From Entomortierella parvispora (taxonomy: Eukaryota; Mortierellomycota; Mortierellomycetes; Mortierellales; Mortierellaceae), in the NCBI GenBank assembly GCA_963573315.1, contig OY752149.1:310001-374000 (forward strand): a DNA stretch of 64,000 bases. Reading direction: 5' to 3'. This document shows, piece after piece, positions 35,062 through 46,688 of the stretch. Position 1 is the first letter of the stretch, and each line of letters opens with the position of its first letter. A program made the position numbers and the translations under genes. The notes under the pieces are model-generated. The model was not told where the DNA came from and ran no database searches. It saw only the letters and a list, made by a program, of their open reading frames with translations.

Positions 35062-35987
35062 ATGTCTGCCGCAGCATCAGTAGCAGCCACCTCCAAGGCC
35101 GCTGTCAAGCAGGCCTCCTCCACTGTCTACCTCTTCCGTCACATTCAAACCTCCCAGGTCATCGTCTCCATGAAGAGCACCGTCGAGGTAAATCCTTCTC
35201 TCTGAATGATGAACCGTCGCTTTGTCAACTAGAGTCACCTTTCAGGAAACAATACAATTGGGAATCTCTTTTCCCCGTTGTTACCGTTACGAATTTGTTT
35301 CTCTCGGGGAAAACGAAAGGAATGGAAAAGAAGAAAGAAAGCACCTGACCCGCTTGCTGCTCCTGACCAGCAAAGAAACCGAGCAGGATGGACAGGATGG
35401 ACAGGGTAGCACGGATAACTAGGACAAAAGGGTTTAACAGGACAAAAAGAAAAAAGGACGACGACGACAGGGACGCCATACCATCAACGATCACAAAGAG
35501 AAAGGAAAAACCAACACTCTTTTTTGTATCTTCTTTCTTGTCTCATTAGAAACAAAACTTGAAGCAGATCACGGACGAGACCCGTCGCCCCGCCCATGTC
35601 CGTCACGACCATTGGCACCCTCTGGCCGCCGTGAAGGGTTTCCCCGATCACAAGGCCGCTCTCAGCCTCCACAACTCGCTTCGGGATCATCAACTCAACA
35701 TCCATGAGCGTCAGTTTGTTCAAAACAAGGATCATATGACCCAACCAAAGAGACTCCGTGCCCCCCAGGAGATGAACCAGGTCGAATCCACTCTGGTCAA
35801 GATGGTCGAGCTCTTGAATGACCAACCGGCCCTCAAGGAATCCAAGGGTCAGGGCGTGCAGATCCTTTGGGAGCGGGAAGGTGTCAGGCAACAAATCATG
35901 GAGAAGGAGGGTCTCCCCACTCTGTTGGAGGGAATCCAACACGGAGAACTCGTCATCAAGCGTGGACGGGATATCGCCAACGCATAG
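35062..35987 (+). CDS. MHR1: Mitochondrial large-subunit ribosomal protein mL67 (Mhr1 family)
   Basis: Fungal-specific mitoribosomal protein; in yeast the same protein, Mhr1, is also reported to act in mtDNA recombination. Exons 35062-35187 and 35550-35987 give 187 aa. Similarity to Mhr1 is modest but ordered: SSTVYLFRHIQTSQVIVS (compare VYIFR...QVLYS), a central RPAHVRHDHWHPLAAVKGF, and QGVQILWERE (compare the xxIYWEDPW segment). The N-terminus (MSAAASVAATSKAAVKQAS) is Ala/Ser-rich with Lys and no acidic residue, fitting a mitochondrial presequence. The LINE ends 259 nt upstream, so its insertion may have altered the promoter. Confidence 0.78.
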
Positions 35988-36502
35988 AAGATAAAAACAG
36001 TAGATGAAAAAGGGCCCTCTTAAAAGGCAAGGGAAACCAGGAAGAAAATGACAGGAACGTCAGTATACTACAAACCCCCCATCAACAAATACAAAAAAAT
36101 AACCTCATTCAGCATCAAAATCGGTTTATTATAATGGGATAATTATCGTCAAGGCAAGAGCGGATCGACGGGATCAGGATCTGGGAAGTTTGCTGCTTGA
36201 GGGGGTTATGAAGGGTGTACTTTTGGGATGTTATTTTTTTTTCTTTTTTTTTTTGCTTGGCGAAAGGATGTCTTTGGATGAGATGACGATTTGGTTTTTC
36301 CGTCATGGAAACTGCGATGAGGTGCTTATGCTAGGGACTTTTTGAGTGGTTGATCCCGTATTGAGAGAAGAAGAAGGACCATTGTCCAGTACCGTCAAAA
36401 TCACTGTGGGGAGCCCATTTGAATCAAAAGTAGCTACGCTTGCGCCAAAAGAAAAAGACAATGAATGGCGTTCGACTGGAACGCGAGAAAAACAAATCAC
36501 CC
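35988..36502. other. Convergent 3' flanks of mL67 and the RRM gene
   Basis: About 515 nt with no gene. A/T-rich, with T runs near 36236-36255; it should hold both poly(A) sites. Confidence 0.4.
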
Positions 36503-39245
36503 TTAAACTGCCTTTTGGCTCTGACCATGGGCGTCCAGGGTGGGAGGTTGAGTAACCACAGAACCCGCCGCACCTTGGTCCGGCAAAGTCAAAGAGGAGG
36601 ACCCGGTAGCACAGGCGGCTTGCGGTGGCCTCATGTTGACCCAAGGTGGAGGAGGCATGGGGGGTCTTGGCGACATGTACCAATTGGGTGGCACAAATGG
36701 TGCAACTGGCACTCTGGCAGGCACGGTCGGCATTGCCGCTGTGGCAGAACCCACCGCTGCAAACTGTCCTTGATCATACACGTAAAAGAGAGACGGCATT
36801 GTGTGCGGATAGAACATTCCCTCGGGTGTTTGTATGCAGGCTGCATAGTCAAAAGGGGTTTGGCCATCCGTGGCTGCGGAAAAGTGGTCCGATGGCACGG
36901 GCTAGTGTTGAGTGAGTTATGGTGAGTATCTTAGTTTTCCAGATAAGGTCAACTGACGATACATTTACATTCACCTACCGTAGAGGCGAATGGTCGGTAC
37001 ATCGTTTGGGTTGAATCGGCAGCTGCGTTGCCTTGAATAGGTCTTTGCTGTAACTGATGTCCTGGGTAGACCGATGGGGCAGCGCTGTTGTTGATAGGAA
37101 CAGGCATGATTGGTGGCGGATAAGGGTAGTACGCCGGATAGTAAACCGGTCTGACATCGCCTGCCGCCGTTTCATGATAGGATCCATATTGTGGATAGTC
37201 TGCAGGGTTGGTGGCTGATCGTCTCAGAGGTGCACGCGAGACCTGCATGGCCAACTGTTGGCGATGGGTTCTGAACTCGGTCGTTTCTCGGTGCTGGACA
37301 TAGATCTCTGACCCCAAGAACTGTGAGCCGTTCTGTTGTCAGGTCGAAAAACAGGGAGACGAAATCAATAAATTAGAAAGCTTTGCACATCCCTGGACTC
37401 TTCTCAGGCGTCAAGACCCTTACCGCATGCTCGATCGCGCTTCGGGCAGATTGTTCATCGTTAAACTCGACAAACGCAAACGCGACTGCACGATCCGTGA
37501 GCGCGTTTGTCCGCTTGATCAAGCAGACCTTTTTCACATGGCCGTATTCTTGAAATCGCGCGCGCAAGTTCTCTTCAGTAACCTTTTCGGGGTTGAGCTG
37601 TCCCACAAACACAGATTCCTTTTCGAGTTGATTTTGTTTTGAAAGATTGGACGCCCACTCCACTGACCATCTCGACGCAGATTTGAGGGACTAGAGAGAA
37701 AACAAGATTATGAAAATGGTTAGTAGTTTGTCAAAAAGTTGAAACCCTTCCAGACAACCATGGTAATTAACTTACAACATATGCTTTGATGGCATCATCG
37801 CGATAAGAGAACTTTGCAAACGCGTATCGGCGGAAGCGGTGGTCAAAGCCGCGATCGTGGAAAATGTTGACTTCCTCCAATGGACCAAACTCTTCCAAAT
37901 ACTTCTTCAGGTCCTGTATTGACAGCGTAGGAAATAGATGTGTTAATACCATCAAGCGACCGACTCCCGCGACTCTCCAATAGACAACGGATCAATACCT
38001 GCTCCGTAGTGTCGCGAGTGAACCTTTGGATAAAAAGTGTTCTGTTCACTCGAGCTTGCTCGATCCGAATATGGCGGCCATCCACGACCGTGTTCTGAGC
38101 CTCGGTCATTGCTCTTTGTGCATCCTCGACGCGCTTTTGAAAATGAAACGCGTTCCAATGTTACACACAACTTCCTAATGATCACAACAACAAAAAAAAA
38201 GGGAAAAGAAAAACACCGTACTTCAAACTGAACAAACGAGTAGGGTCGCTGCATCCAATCCTTGAGCACCTTGATGTTCCGAAGCGTGCCCCACTTTTCA
38301 AAGTGTCTTGTCACAGACTCTGAAAGCTCTGCATCCGTCTTGCTTGCTGCCAGACTATTTGGAAAGCGATGCCGGTCAGTTTTGATGTCTTGCGGAAGTC
38401 TGTATCATGCAAAGTACAGGCACACAAAGTTAAACCCACCTCGCAACAAACAGACATGCTTCTGGCTCATTCGAAGCTTGCTCCTGATCATCCACCTCTC
38501 CATTTCCGTCCTCGGGCTGCTCATCCCAATCTCTGATATAGCCGGATGGACTCTGGACAACTTCAGATCGGGATGCAGGCAAAGGAGGTGGAGGGGAGTG
38601 AGCTTCGTGGATGGTATGAAGATCATTGACACTCACACTTTCATTGGCTGGTGTGAGACGGCTCTCCATGTTGCTTTCGCGAGGTCTGGTTCGCGCTTGG
38701 TTCGCATCGACAGCCCTTGATGGAGTCACCGAGCCGTTCACGCTCATACGACCTGTACGTAAGAGCGAAGAGGAAAGGACAGCAAATGTTAGCTGACACT
38801 CCTTCTTCAAAAGTCAACGATGCGTGTGCCAGGATGACGGACGTGAAACAAAGAGATCAGAGTGGAAGATGCGGCCAGACAAGTCGTCTGGGTGCAGCGC
38901 CGGCAAGAGGCTATCACACACGATGGTTGCTTTCCAACGAGTCGAGATCGATCGACAGGTCTCACGCTTACCAAAAGCCTCGCCCATGGCACTCACATTG
39001 AGCAAAGGTCGGGGGCCATGGCCCTGCAACGAACGGCCTGATGTGGTCCGAGCGTCGGATCTCTGGGATGGACCGGATGGGCTCTGTACACTTGTGGAGA
39101 GTTTACGCGATGGATGGTCCTGGTTCGAGGTTGGTTGCTTTGATTTTGGCTTTGGGACAGGGACGGGCCGCAAAACTGCCGTTGAACCTGTCAGACGAGG
39201 CATCGAAGGACGACCTGACCTGGAGTCGCTCATTGCGGAAAGCAT
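36503..39245 (-). CDS. RNA-binding protein with three RRM domains
   Basis: Exons 39233(or 39245)-38972, 38752-38440, 38354-38222, 38133-37999, 37913-37776, 37690-37424, 37332-36979 and 36901-36503 give 666 aa from the ATG at 39233; an ATG 12 nt upstream adds four residues. Seen: disordered Ser/Pro-rich N-terminus; RRM1 (about 186-260) with CLFVASL and RPYSFVQFE; RRM2 (about 265-340) with RTLFIQRF and RRYAFAKFS; RRM3 (about 353-430) with SVFVGQLNPEKVTEENL and AVAFAFVEF; then a Pro/Tyr/Gln-rich low-complexity tail, as in proteins that enter RNP granules. RNP1 and RNP2 are recognisable in each RRM. I cannot assign an orthologue. Confidence 0.88.
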
Positions 39246-40519
39246 GAAAATAAAACCGAAAAAAGGGCGAACTGGCAGGCGGTCTATATTCTGAGGAGGG
39301 TGGGGAAGATGAGAAACAATAGGTCAAAGAGAAGGACGAAATAGAGATGGACAAGAATCTTGTAAAAGACGAGGTAAAAAAAAAAAAAAAAAAGATCAAA
39401 AGGACCAACAAGCTCGAGCGAGAATCAATTGGAGGTCAAAACCCATGCAGCAGTGCCTGCTGACTGCAGGAAAGGAAAAGTTACTCGTCCTTTTTGCCCA
39501 CTGCCCTGACACTCAGATATCCCTTTGGCGATTACAGACGAGTCAGAGAGAAAGGCAGGGAGAAGGAGAAGGGGTAATAGATCAGCAGGACAGGTCTTGT
39601 TCCTTTACACGTGTCGCGACAGAGCAAAGAAAAGAAAAAAGCGCGGGAAACGAACAAGACAACGAGAGCTGTGCCTCAGAGTGATCAGTGCTGTCTGGGA
39701 TGCCGAGATGTCTTGGTCAGGCATTGCCATAATTGGCTGCTTGTTTCCCGCCAAAAAAACCACAACCTTTTTCCGCCCATACAAGGATAAAGTCCAAGTG
39801 ATGTACTGATGAAGTGGGAAAGCGAAGCAACACAAGAACAACGAAAACATCACGGACAAGTACCTCCTTGTAGAGTTGATACGATCTGCGGCAAGAAAAA
39901 GAAACTCGCCAAGGACAAAAAGGGGGGTAGCGGCAAAGCAGCAGGATGCTGTGAGCGCGCAACAGGGGTGGTGCAAGGGCGTTGCCAACGTCTACTCGGG
40001 AAAGAGAGATAGAGGGAGAGAAAGAGAAAGAGAAAGAGAGTCAAGCGCTGTGCAGTGCAGTGCAGCAAGGGACCCGGAGAAGGTGGGCGTAGGCGACGAT
40101 GAGGATAAAACAAACAAAAGAAGAGAGAAAAGAAAAACAGGGATGTCGCAAGGGACGACACTCAACGCTGCTGGCAACAGAGACCCTGACAGAGACAAGC
40201 AGATCAAGAGGCGACAGGCAAAAGGCTATCGCAAATCTGCAGTATGCTGTCACTGTACAGCAGAAAGCACACTGTTGTGGGAAGTGTCAAGAGATGCGAT
40301 CCGTCCCTTGATGCCCAACGGAACATTGCAGCTGATAGTCTCTTCATCCATCCCACACCCCTGCTATCCTCCATCCCGATCATAGCTCTCCAATAACTTC
40401 GCTGGCATACAACACAACCAATAATACGCAGTTTTCCGTTCTTTTGCTGGGGATCCATGGCGGCATCCTACCTTCAGTGGTGCTTTTTTAATCCCTTTCT
40501 GCAAGCGAACGCGACGGAA
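39246..40519. promoter_or_regulatory. RRM-gene upstream region
   Basis: About 1.3 kb without a supported gene. Contains ACACGTGT at 39607-39614 and A16-A18 and GA-rich tracts (39373-39391, 40010-40040). Open frames here are low-complexity and show no domain. Confidence 0.35.
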
Positions 40520-40550
40520 ATCACGTGATATTTCATAAATATCACGTGAT
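40520..40550. promoter_or_regulatory. Perfect 14-bp inverted repeat carrying two CACGTG boxes
   Basis: Arm ATCACGTGATATTT (40520-40533), 3-nt centre CAT, arm AAATATCACGTGAT (40537-40550). Each arm holds TCACGTGA, itself a palindrome, so two E-boxes sit about two helical turns apart. It ends 71 nt upstream of the tRNA-Lys gene and about 940 nt upstream of the hydrolase ATG. Confidence 0.85.
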
Positions 40551-40621
40551 ATAGCACATTCATTATCCAAATATAGATGTCCGAAAAAGTTGAAAATCAT
40601 CAAAAAACACGAAAAAAGCTT

Positions 40622-40694
40622 GCCCGGTTAGCTCAATCGGTAGAGCGTCAGACTCTTAATCTGAAGGTTGTGGGTTCGACCCCCACATTGGGCG
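40622..40694 (+). tRNA. tRNA-Lys (anticodon CTT)
   Basis: 73 nt that fold into a full cloverleaf. Acceptor GCCCGGT pairs with ATTGGGC (two G-U pairs), the D arm is GCTC/GAGC, the anticodon stem TCAGA/TCTGA with loop CTCTTAA (anticodon 40655-40657, CTT, reads AAG), the T arm GTGGG/CCCAC, and the discriminator base is G. B box GGTTCGACC at 40673-40682. No intron and no encoded CCA. A T5 run near 40737 could end Pol III transcription. Confidence 0.97.
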
Positions 40695-41492
40695 CTCCCA
40701 ATCATCCAGATCTTCCTGACCAGAAGATCCGGATATCTTTTTGCTCCTCTCGAGGGCGATGGAGACCACTTTCTTTTTCTTTTTCAAGGAATTGGGATGC
40801 ATTGTACCATTTTTTGATGCAGAGGAGTGAGCAGAGGGAGTGCCTGGGCAAGGAGAGCATGTGAGGGGGGAGAGTGAGGACGGACAGCGCAGGGTGAATG
40901 AAGAACCGCGGACCTTTTGTTTTTTTGCTGGGGCAGAGCGGGAAAAGGGAGGAGGTGGTGAGGAGATCCGATCGAGTCTGGGAGTCGCTGACACGTGCTG
41001 AAACCAGGCGATCATCGTCATGGGTATCATATGGACGGAGAGGGAAAAAAAAAAAAAGAGTCGTTGATTCCTTTATCTTTTTCACTTTCACACATTCGCA
41101 TTCACATTGTCTTTATCTTGCATTCCATCTTCATCTTCATCTGCAGCAGCAGCATCTCCTTTTGTGTTTGTGCATCTTCCCATCAGTCTCTCTTGTGCAA
41201 CTGCAACACCACACCTGTCCGACCAACAACTGTTGTGCCCCTGCAGACACACAACGTTTTTTTTTTTTTTGTGTCAGAAAAAAAAACGAGTCTGTGCAAC
41301 CTCACCGCACCCTATTTTTATTCCCTTCATCGACGTCCATTGTTTGTTCGAGTCTCCTTTCTCTTTCTCTCCTCTCTTTCACTTCATCTTCCATCCCCTC
41401 CCCTCTCTCACCCTTCACCCCACTCTCTCTCTTCATCTGGAAATACTCCAACAGTCTTTGGCTTCAGACAAGCAAACGCAAGTCTGCAAACC
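40695..41492. promoter_or_regulatory. tRNA 3' flank and hydrolase leader/promoter
   Basis: About 800 nt. No independent gene is supported. The last 400 nt before the ATG are extremely pyrimidine-rich (CT and T runs), typical of a fungal leader; a CACGTG lies near 40992. Confidence 0.4.
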
Positions 41493-43638
41493 ATGATCGT
41501 AGATCATCTAGTGACCCGCACGGGCATCCGTTCTCTTGCCTGGGTCGTCTCTGGAGTGGTCCCCGTCGCAGCATCGTACCTGACCTACATGCTCACTTAC
41601 AAAGAGTCCCCACTGGATACCCTCATGGGACAGATGGTGCCTCTCCTCGAATTGTTGCAGTCCAACGGTACTTGGTCCATCAACAACAACACCACCACCA
41701 CCGCCACAGGTGCTGGTCTTCTCTCCAACCTTATACCCGACACCCTATCCTCATCGCCAGGAACGAGAGGCAACCCTTTACCAGGATCCACAGCCTCCTC
41801 GTCCCTGATTGTCTTTTACTTTCTTCAATTGGTCCACTTTCTTGAACGTCAGGGATATACCAGCTGCGAGACAATTCCCGGATGTGCGCTGGTCCGTGCG
41901 GCATGGCAGGGACCCGTCCAAGTGTACCTTCGGCCCATACTGGACTTTGTGGCGAAACATCAGACGCTTGCCTGGATCATGACAGGTCTTCATCTTTGGT
42001 TGGCGGCAGAGATTGTCTTTTATGTCTTGTTTTGGAAAAAACTGGCCCGCTTGCAAGAGGTTGACCGAGTGGTCAAGGGTGTGGGGAGCAAGGCCAAGAG
42101 GACAGAACTCTTTCAACGTTGCCTCGAGACGGTGGGCGAGGACGAGGATGCAAAGCAATGGATCGAAGTCTGGTTCGACACTGGTCGTACGAGTAAACCT
42201 GCTCAATTCGAGGACATTGGACGGTCGAACATGATTCACTGGTAAGCAAAAGCAAAACCCCTATCAAGCAACACAGGCTCGTCCCTGGATTTTTTTTTTT
42301 TTTACTAAAAAGTCATTGGCTGCCCTTTTTTTTTTTTTTTTTTTCCTAGGTTGGCATGGGCTTTCTGGGCGGCACCTGTAGAAGAAGTTTTCGAGTCGCC
42401 ATCGGCCGCGATGGAATTGAATCAGATGGTGGATACGATCGAAGAGGACTTGAAAGTAAAATTCACAGAGGGCTACAACCCAAACGTGGATTGCATTCGA
42501 CTCTCCTTGGATCCCGTCATTGCCTCCCATCGACCCCTCGTTTACTACTCGGTAAATTGGTCTTTTTGCTTGATATAGGAAGGACGGCGGACTAAAATCT
42601 CTGACGGACGTGTTATTAATATAATTTTTCTTCATAACGTAGATTGTTTGGGTGGCAAACGTCCTCGCAGGATTCGTCCTGAACGCATGCGGCTTCACGC
42701 GACACGACGGCACGCTGAAGAACAAGACCCGACTCTTTGAGCCCCAGACCAAATCTTTCTCGAAACATCGACGTTCAGGCTCGACAGCCTCGCCACGAAG
42801 CTCGATGGACGGAAGGTCATCGCCGTCCGTAGTAGATCGGGGCACCACGGATCTGGGATATTGGTACCGATCGCCTGCCAAGGTCGAGAACCCCATTCCA
42901 TTGGTCTTTATCCACGGAATCGGAGTGGGAATTGTTCAATACATTCACCTGATTGTGGCATTGACGTTCATCTCTCGTCCCCTGATCCTGATTGAAGTCC
43001 CCTATGTGTCCAACAAGCTCATGGAAACGGACTGCATGACCCCAGACGAGACATATTTTGCCATTGAGCGGATTCTTCGGATTCAGGGACACACCAAGGC
43101 GACCTTCTTTGGTCATTCCCTAGGTACCATGCTCTGTGCCGCCGTCTGTCGAGCCAGTCCCGCGTCGAGCCCAAAATCAATTGTGGCGGGTTTGATCTTG
43201 GCCGACCCAATCTGTTTCTTGACCCACCACTCGATCGCGCGCAATTTCGCGTATAGAATCCCCGCCACGGCGAGTCAATTGGTCATGGATCTGTTTGCGG
43301 CGCGAGAGATTGGCACGTCTTGGTACATCATGCGGCGATTCTGCTGGAACCAATGTGTCATGTTTCCAATCGCGTGGTCTAAGCGGCTCCAAAAGCCATT
43401 GAAGCTTCAAGGCAAATTATCGCCGGTGCTGCCTAAAAACACGCGCGTGTTCTTGTCCAGGAACGATAATCTGTTGGACATGACCAAGGTCGAGGCCTAC
43501 CTCAAGGACTTGGTGGGCTTGGATCCCAGCAAGGACGGCGTGGATGAATTGGTCGTCATGGAAGAAATGGACCACGCTCAGTTCTTGCTCAGGCCTGAAT
43601 GGTTCCGTCGTGTCTTGAAGGCTGCACAAGAGTGTTGA
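41493..43638 (+). CDS. Membrane-anchored alpha/beta hydrolase
   Basis: Exons 41493-42241, 42350-42551 and 42643-43638 give 648 aa. The N-terminal half has hydrophobic segments (IRSLAWVVSGVVPVAASYL near the start; LAWIMTGLHLWLAAEIVFYVLFW around 160-185). The C-terminal half is an alpha/beta hydrolase with VFIHGIGVG (oxyanion loop), the nucleophile elbow GHSLG (Ser about 476), a likely acid Asp in SRNDNL (about 592) and the catalytic His in EEMDHAQFLL (about 628). The triad is complete, so the enzyme is probably active, most likely on a lipid ester given its membrane anchoring. Similar large hydrolases are widespread in fungi but uncharacterised; substrate unknown. Confidence 0.85.
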
Positions 43639-43891
43639 GAGAGGAGGAGGAAAGAGAAGGAAGAGGGGAGGAGGAAAAAAAAAAGTCGTTTGTTTTGTTT
43701 TTGTGTTTTTGTACCATCATACCTACTATTACACTAATACCCTAGAAGTAGACAGCATGAGGATATTAAAGCCTCCACTAATAAAGAAGAAGACGTCATA
43801 TTCTCACTAGCGCCATGCCTTTTCAAAAGAGTATAGTTGCTTTGAGGGATGCTAAAAAAATGCCGGAAGGTGGGGGGAGCACCTTTTATTT

Positions 43892-46130
43892 CTATGGTTT
43901 GATTGCCTTGGGGGCAGTAAAAGAGGCGGGTATATCACGGCAGATTTCAATGTAGTCCCGGATCAGCGAGAGGCCCTTGGGCCCATACCAAAACACTGTC
44001 CAGTTAGTACCAGGGATGCGAATGTTTCCATCTGCACGGTCAAAGTACCTGAAGATGGAGAAAAAAAGAGGAATCTCCAGGTCAATAATGGAACACATGC
44101 AATTGAGAGGTCGATTCACTGTAAAATCCTCTGTCCCATATCCTTGTCCTGGATGCTTTTCTCGGTTTCTCGGTCATCACGTACTTACCATTTGTTTACG
44201 GGGTTATCAGATCGACTCCGCCAGACCAGATCTGGAAACTCGTCAGTCAGCCTCTTCCACAAGATGTCTGCTACACCAATACCCTGACTCTTGGGCGCGA
44301 CCGAGAACTTGTCCAAGTAGGCGACCGTGGCCAATGGTGCCTTTTCACCCGGATCACTCTTAGAATGATTCGCAATGCCACCGCCTTCCTGAGTGACAAT
44401 AGCCGCACCCATATAGTCCTGTCCTGCCAAGATCACGGTCCGAGTTCGGTCCTTGATTCTCGCATAGTAACCTTCTCCATCCAAGGGTTTACCGAAACTA
44501 GATTCCAACAAGGCTTTCAAACGCGACAAGTCTAGTCCAGCTAGGCTTCCCCTGAAAGCAAAGATATCCAATCCATTTCTCAGTACCGTCGTCGCCAACA
44601 TGACTTTGGGATCCTGTCCCCTCATGGTGGAAGAGAATAGCGGCTTGTCCGTGATCAGGTTGGTGATCAAGGTCAAAGAAGGCGAGGACGTGATCAGGGC
44701 CGAACAGGTCGGCGGTAGATGCTCCAGACTCTCCTTGATCATATTCAAGTCGGATCGATAAGACGTGGCCACTGCAGGGGTGATATGGTCCATGTTTTCC
44801 AAATCTTCCAGAATAGTTCCATATTCATCCTTGAGGTTCACAAAACAATGGGTCGGCCCATCGATACCATAAGAACGCGTCAAGGGAATGCCTCCTGTGG
44901 TGTTGACGACAATGAGTCGCATCGGCACCAGTCCCCGACTACCCGGTCCGCCACCGATACCACTATTCACATTCTCCTCTGTACTCGTTCCCATGTACTT
45001 TGCAAGTGCGATCAAGGCCTTGTTGCTCTGGAGGGGGACGCGATGACAGGAGGCGGTGGTGGCCATGGGGATCAAGACTGGGATCTGTCGCAGCTTTAGA
45101 CAAGATTCCACTGGAAGCAGTCCTGGTTTGATCCTGATCTCGTCATCGCTTCCATCCTCCGAGATGGATGACAACAGCTCTTTAACCGCCCGAGGTCCCG
45201 CTGCCCCCGTGTTGGAAGAATGATCGACCACGGCGGCAGGGGCCGCCTCATCCTCTTCAAAGACGCCTTCATAGATGGGACGGGCGCGGCCGCCAAACTT
45301 TTCAATTTCCTCAACCATCTCGGCCATATCCTTCATCATCCGTCGTCGCGTCTCGACCGTCTGGCGCTCCAACTCGGAATCGATCGAACCTGAGGACAAG
45401 GCAGCGGGACCCTGGTCTTGCCACCAACCCTGGTTATCCAACATGACAATGCTCATCAGGCCGAGTTTCTGCAGCTGGACGAGGGTTGTAGCAATGGCGG
45501 CCAGGTTCTCCTTGTCAAAGGGACCTTCCAGTTTGATGAGGGCGAGATGATCGGTTGGCCAGAGCAAAGAGTCAACAAATTGTGTCCCTGAGAGATTTTT
45601 TTCTGAGGTATTTGCGCCGGATGAGGCAGATTCGACGACTGCACGTGCCGGATCGGGGGACGAGAACCGGGAGAGGAACTGTCGGGCTTCCCTGGGGGAG
45701 GGCAAGGTGCCCATGACTTTGAGGATCAGGTCCTATTGCCAATGAGCAAGAGTGCCCATGGATCAGAGTGAAAGTGAGTCACCGTGACGGGACGGGAACG
45801 GAGAGAGAGAGAAAGAAAGAAAGAATCGTCAAGAACGGTCTGATCGAAAGTTTTTTTTTGTTTTCGTTTTAAAGAGAAAAAAGAAAAGAAGAGAGAAAGG
45901 GATCAGGGAATGAAAGAGAAGAGGAGAGAATGACAAGGTGGTGGATGGATTACCCGGTCCTGCTCCTGTGCGCGCTTGTGCCGATGGACAATGGCCTGGA
46001 TCTTTTGAGACCTGAGGGAGTAGGGGCGACGAGCGGGGCTGGTGGCGGTGGTGGCGGTGGCGGAGGCAAAGGGGTCGGAGACCGGGCGGGCGCTCATGCA
46101 TGGGTGGCGGGGAAGCAGGGAGCGCCACAT
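43892..46130 (-). CDS. ARG2: N-acetylglutamate synthase, mitochondrial
   Basis: Makes N-acetylglutamate from glutamate and acetyl-CoA, the first step of arginine biosynthesis in the mitochondrial matrix. Exons 46130-45954, 45732-44189 and 44048-43892 give 625 aa. Seen: an N-terminal presequence rich in Arg/Ala/Ser/Thr (MWRSLLPRHP, SPARRPYSLRSQK), an amino-acid-kinase-like domain beginning DLILKVMGTLPSPREARQFL and including DHLALIKLEGPFD, then the C-terminal NAT domain with GEGYYARIKDRTRTVILAGQ, ATVAYLDKFSVAPKSQGIGV and WRSRSDNPVNKWYFDRADG. These match fungal Arg2 proteins. Divergent from the golgin gene. Confidence 0.93.
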
Positions 46131-46688
46131 TCCGTCGAAGGGGAGAGTGGGACGAGAAGAGAGAGGAGAGGAGAGGAGGAGTAAAGAAGAGAGGGATGAA
46201 GAAGAAGAAGAAGAAGAAGAAGGAGAGGAAGAAGGAATGAGGGATGCTGGGAAGAGTGTGAAAGACAAGTGTGAAAGCGAAGTGTGAAGTGAGATCGGCA
46301 CACGTGACCCCGCTCTTTTCACACAGAAAAGAAGCGTCCATTATTATTTCCTTTGTCTGTCTCTTTGCCTGTCTGCCACGCGCATGCATGCTTGCTTGCT
46401 TTCATCTCTCCTTTCTTTGCTCGTCTCTTGTCTTCTTCATCATCATCTCCATCTTCTTCTTCTCCTCCATCCACACGCGCGCACTGGAGTGACCTGACCG
46501 CATCCTCCTGCTCCAGTCCTCTCCTCATTTTCTTTCTTCGTTCCATCCTTCCTTCCTTCCATCCATATCCATCCTGTCCTTGCATCTGCATAAGGCCGCT
46601 CGCCTTCCCTTCCTCTCCCTTCCTTCCTCCTCGCACCCACTTCGGCTCTCTCTCTTCACCCCCGACAGCCCCATAGTCTGCCGCGCCA
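46131..46688. promoter_or_regulatory. Divergent promoter between NAGS and RUD3
   Basis: 558 nt. Contains CACGTGA at 46301-46307 (171 nt upstream of the NAGS ATG), a GAA tract (46198-46221) in the NAGS leader and a CT-rich RUD3 leader. I did not see an obvious Arg2-type upstream peptide in the NAGS leader, but intron structure there is unknown. Confidence 0.4.

Noticed and set aside
39809-40385. Overlapping open frames of 100-170 codons upstream of tRNA-Lys
   Set aside because: Arg/Glu/Lys or Ser/Phe/Leu low-complexity products of GA-rich DNA; no conserved motif.
40995-41492. N-terminal extension of the hydrolase from an upstream in-frame ATG
   Set aside because: The extension is Ser/Phe/Leu low complexity translated from a pyrimidine-rich leader; MIVDHLVTRTGIRS is a more natural start.
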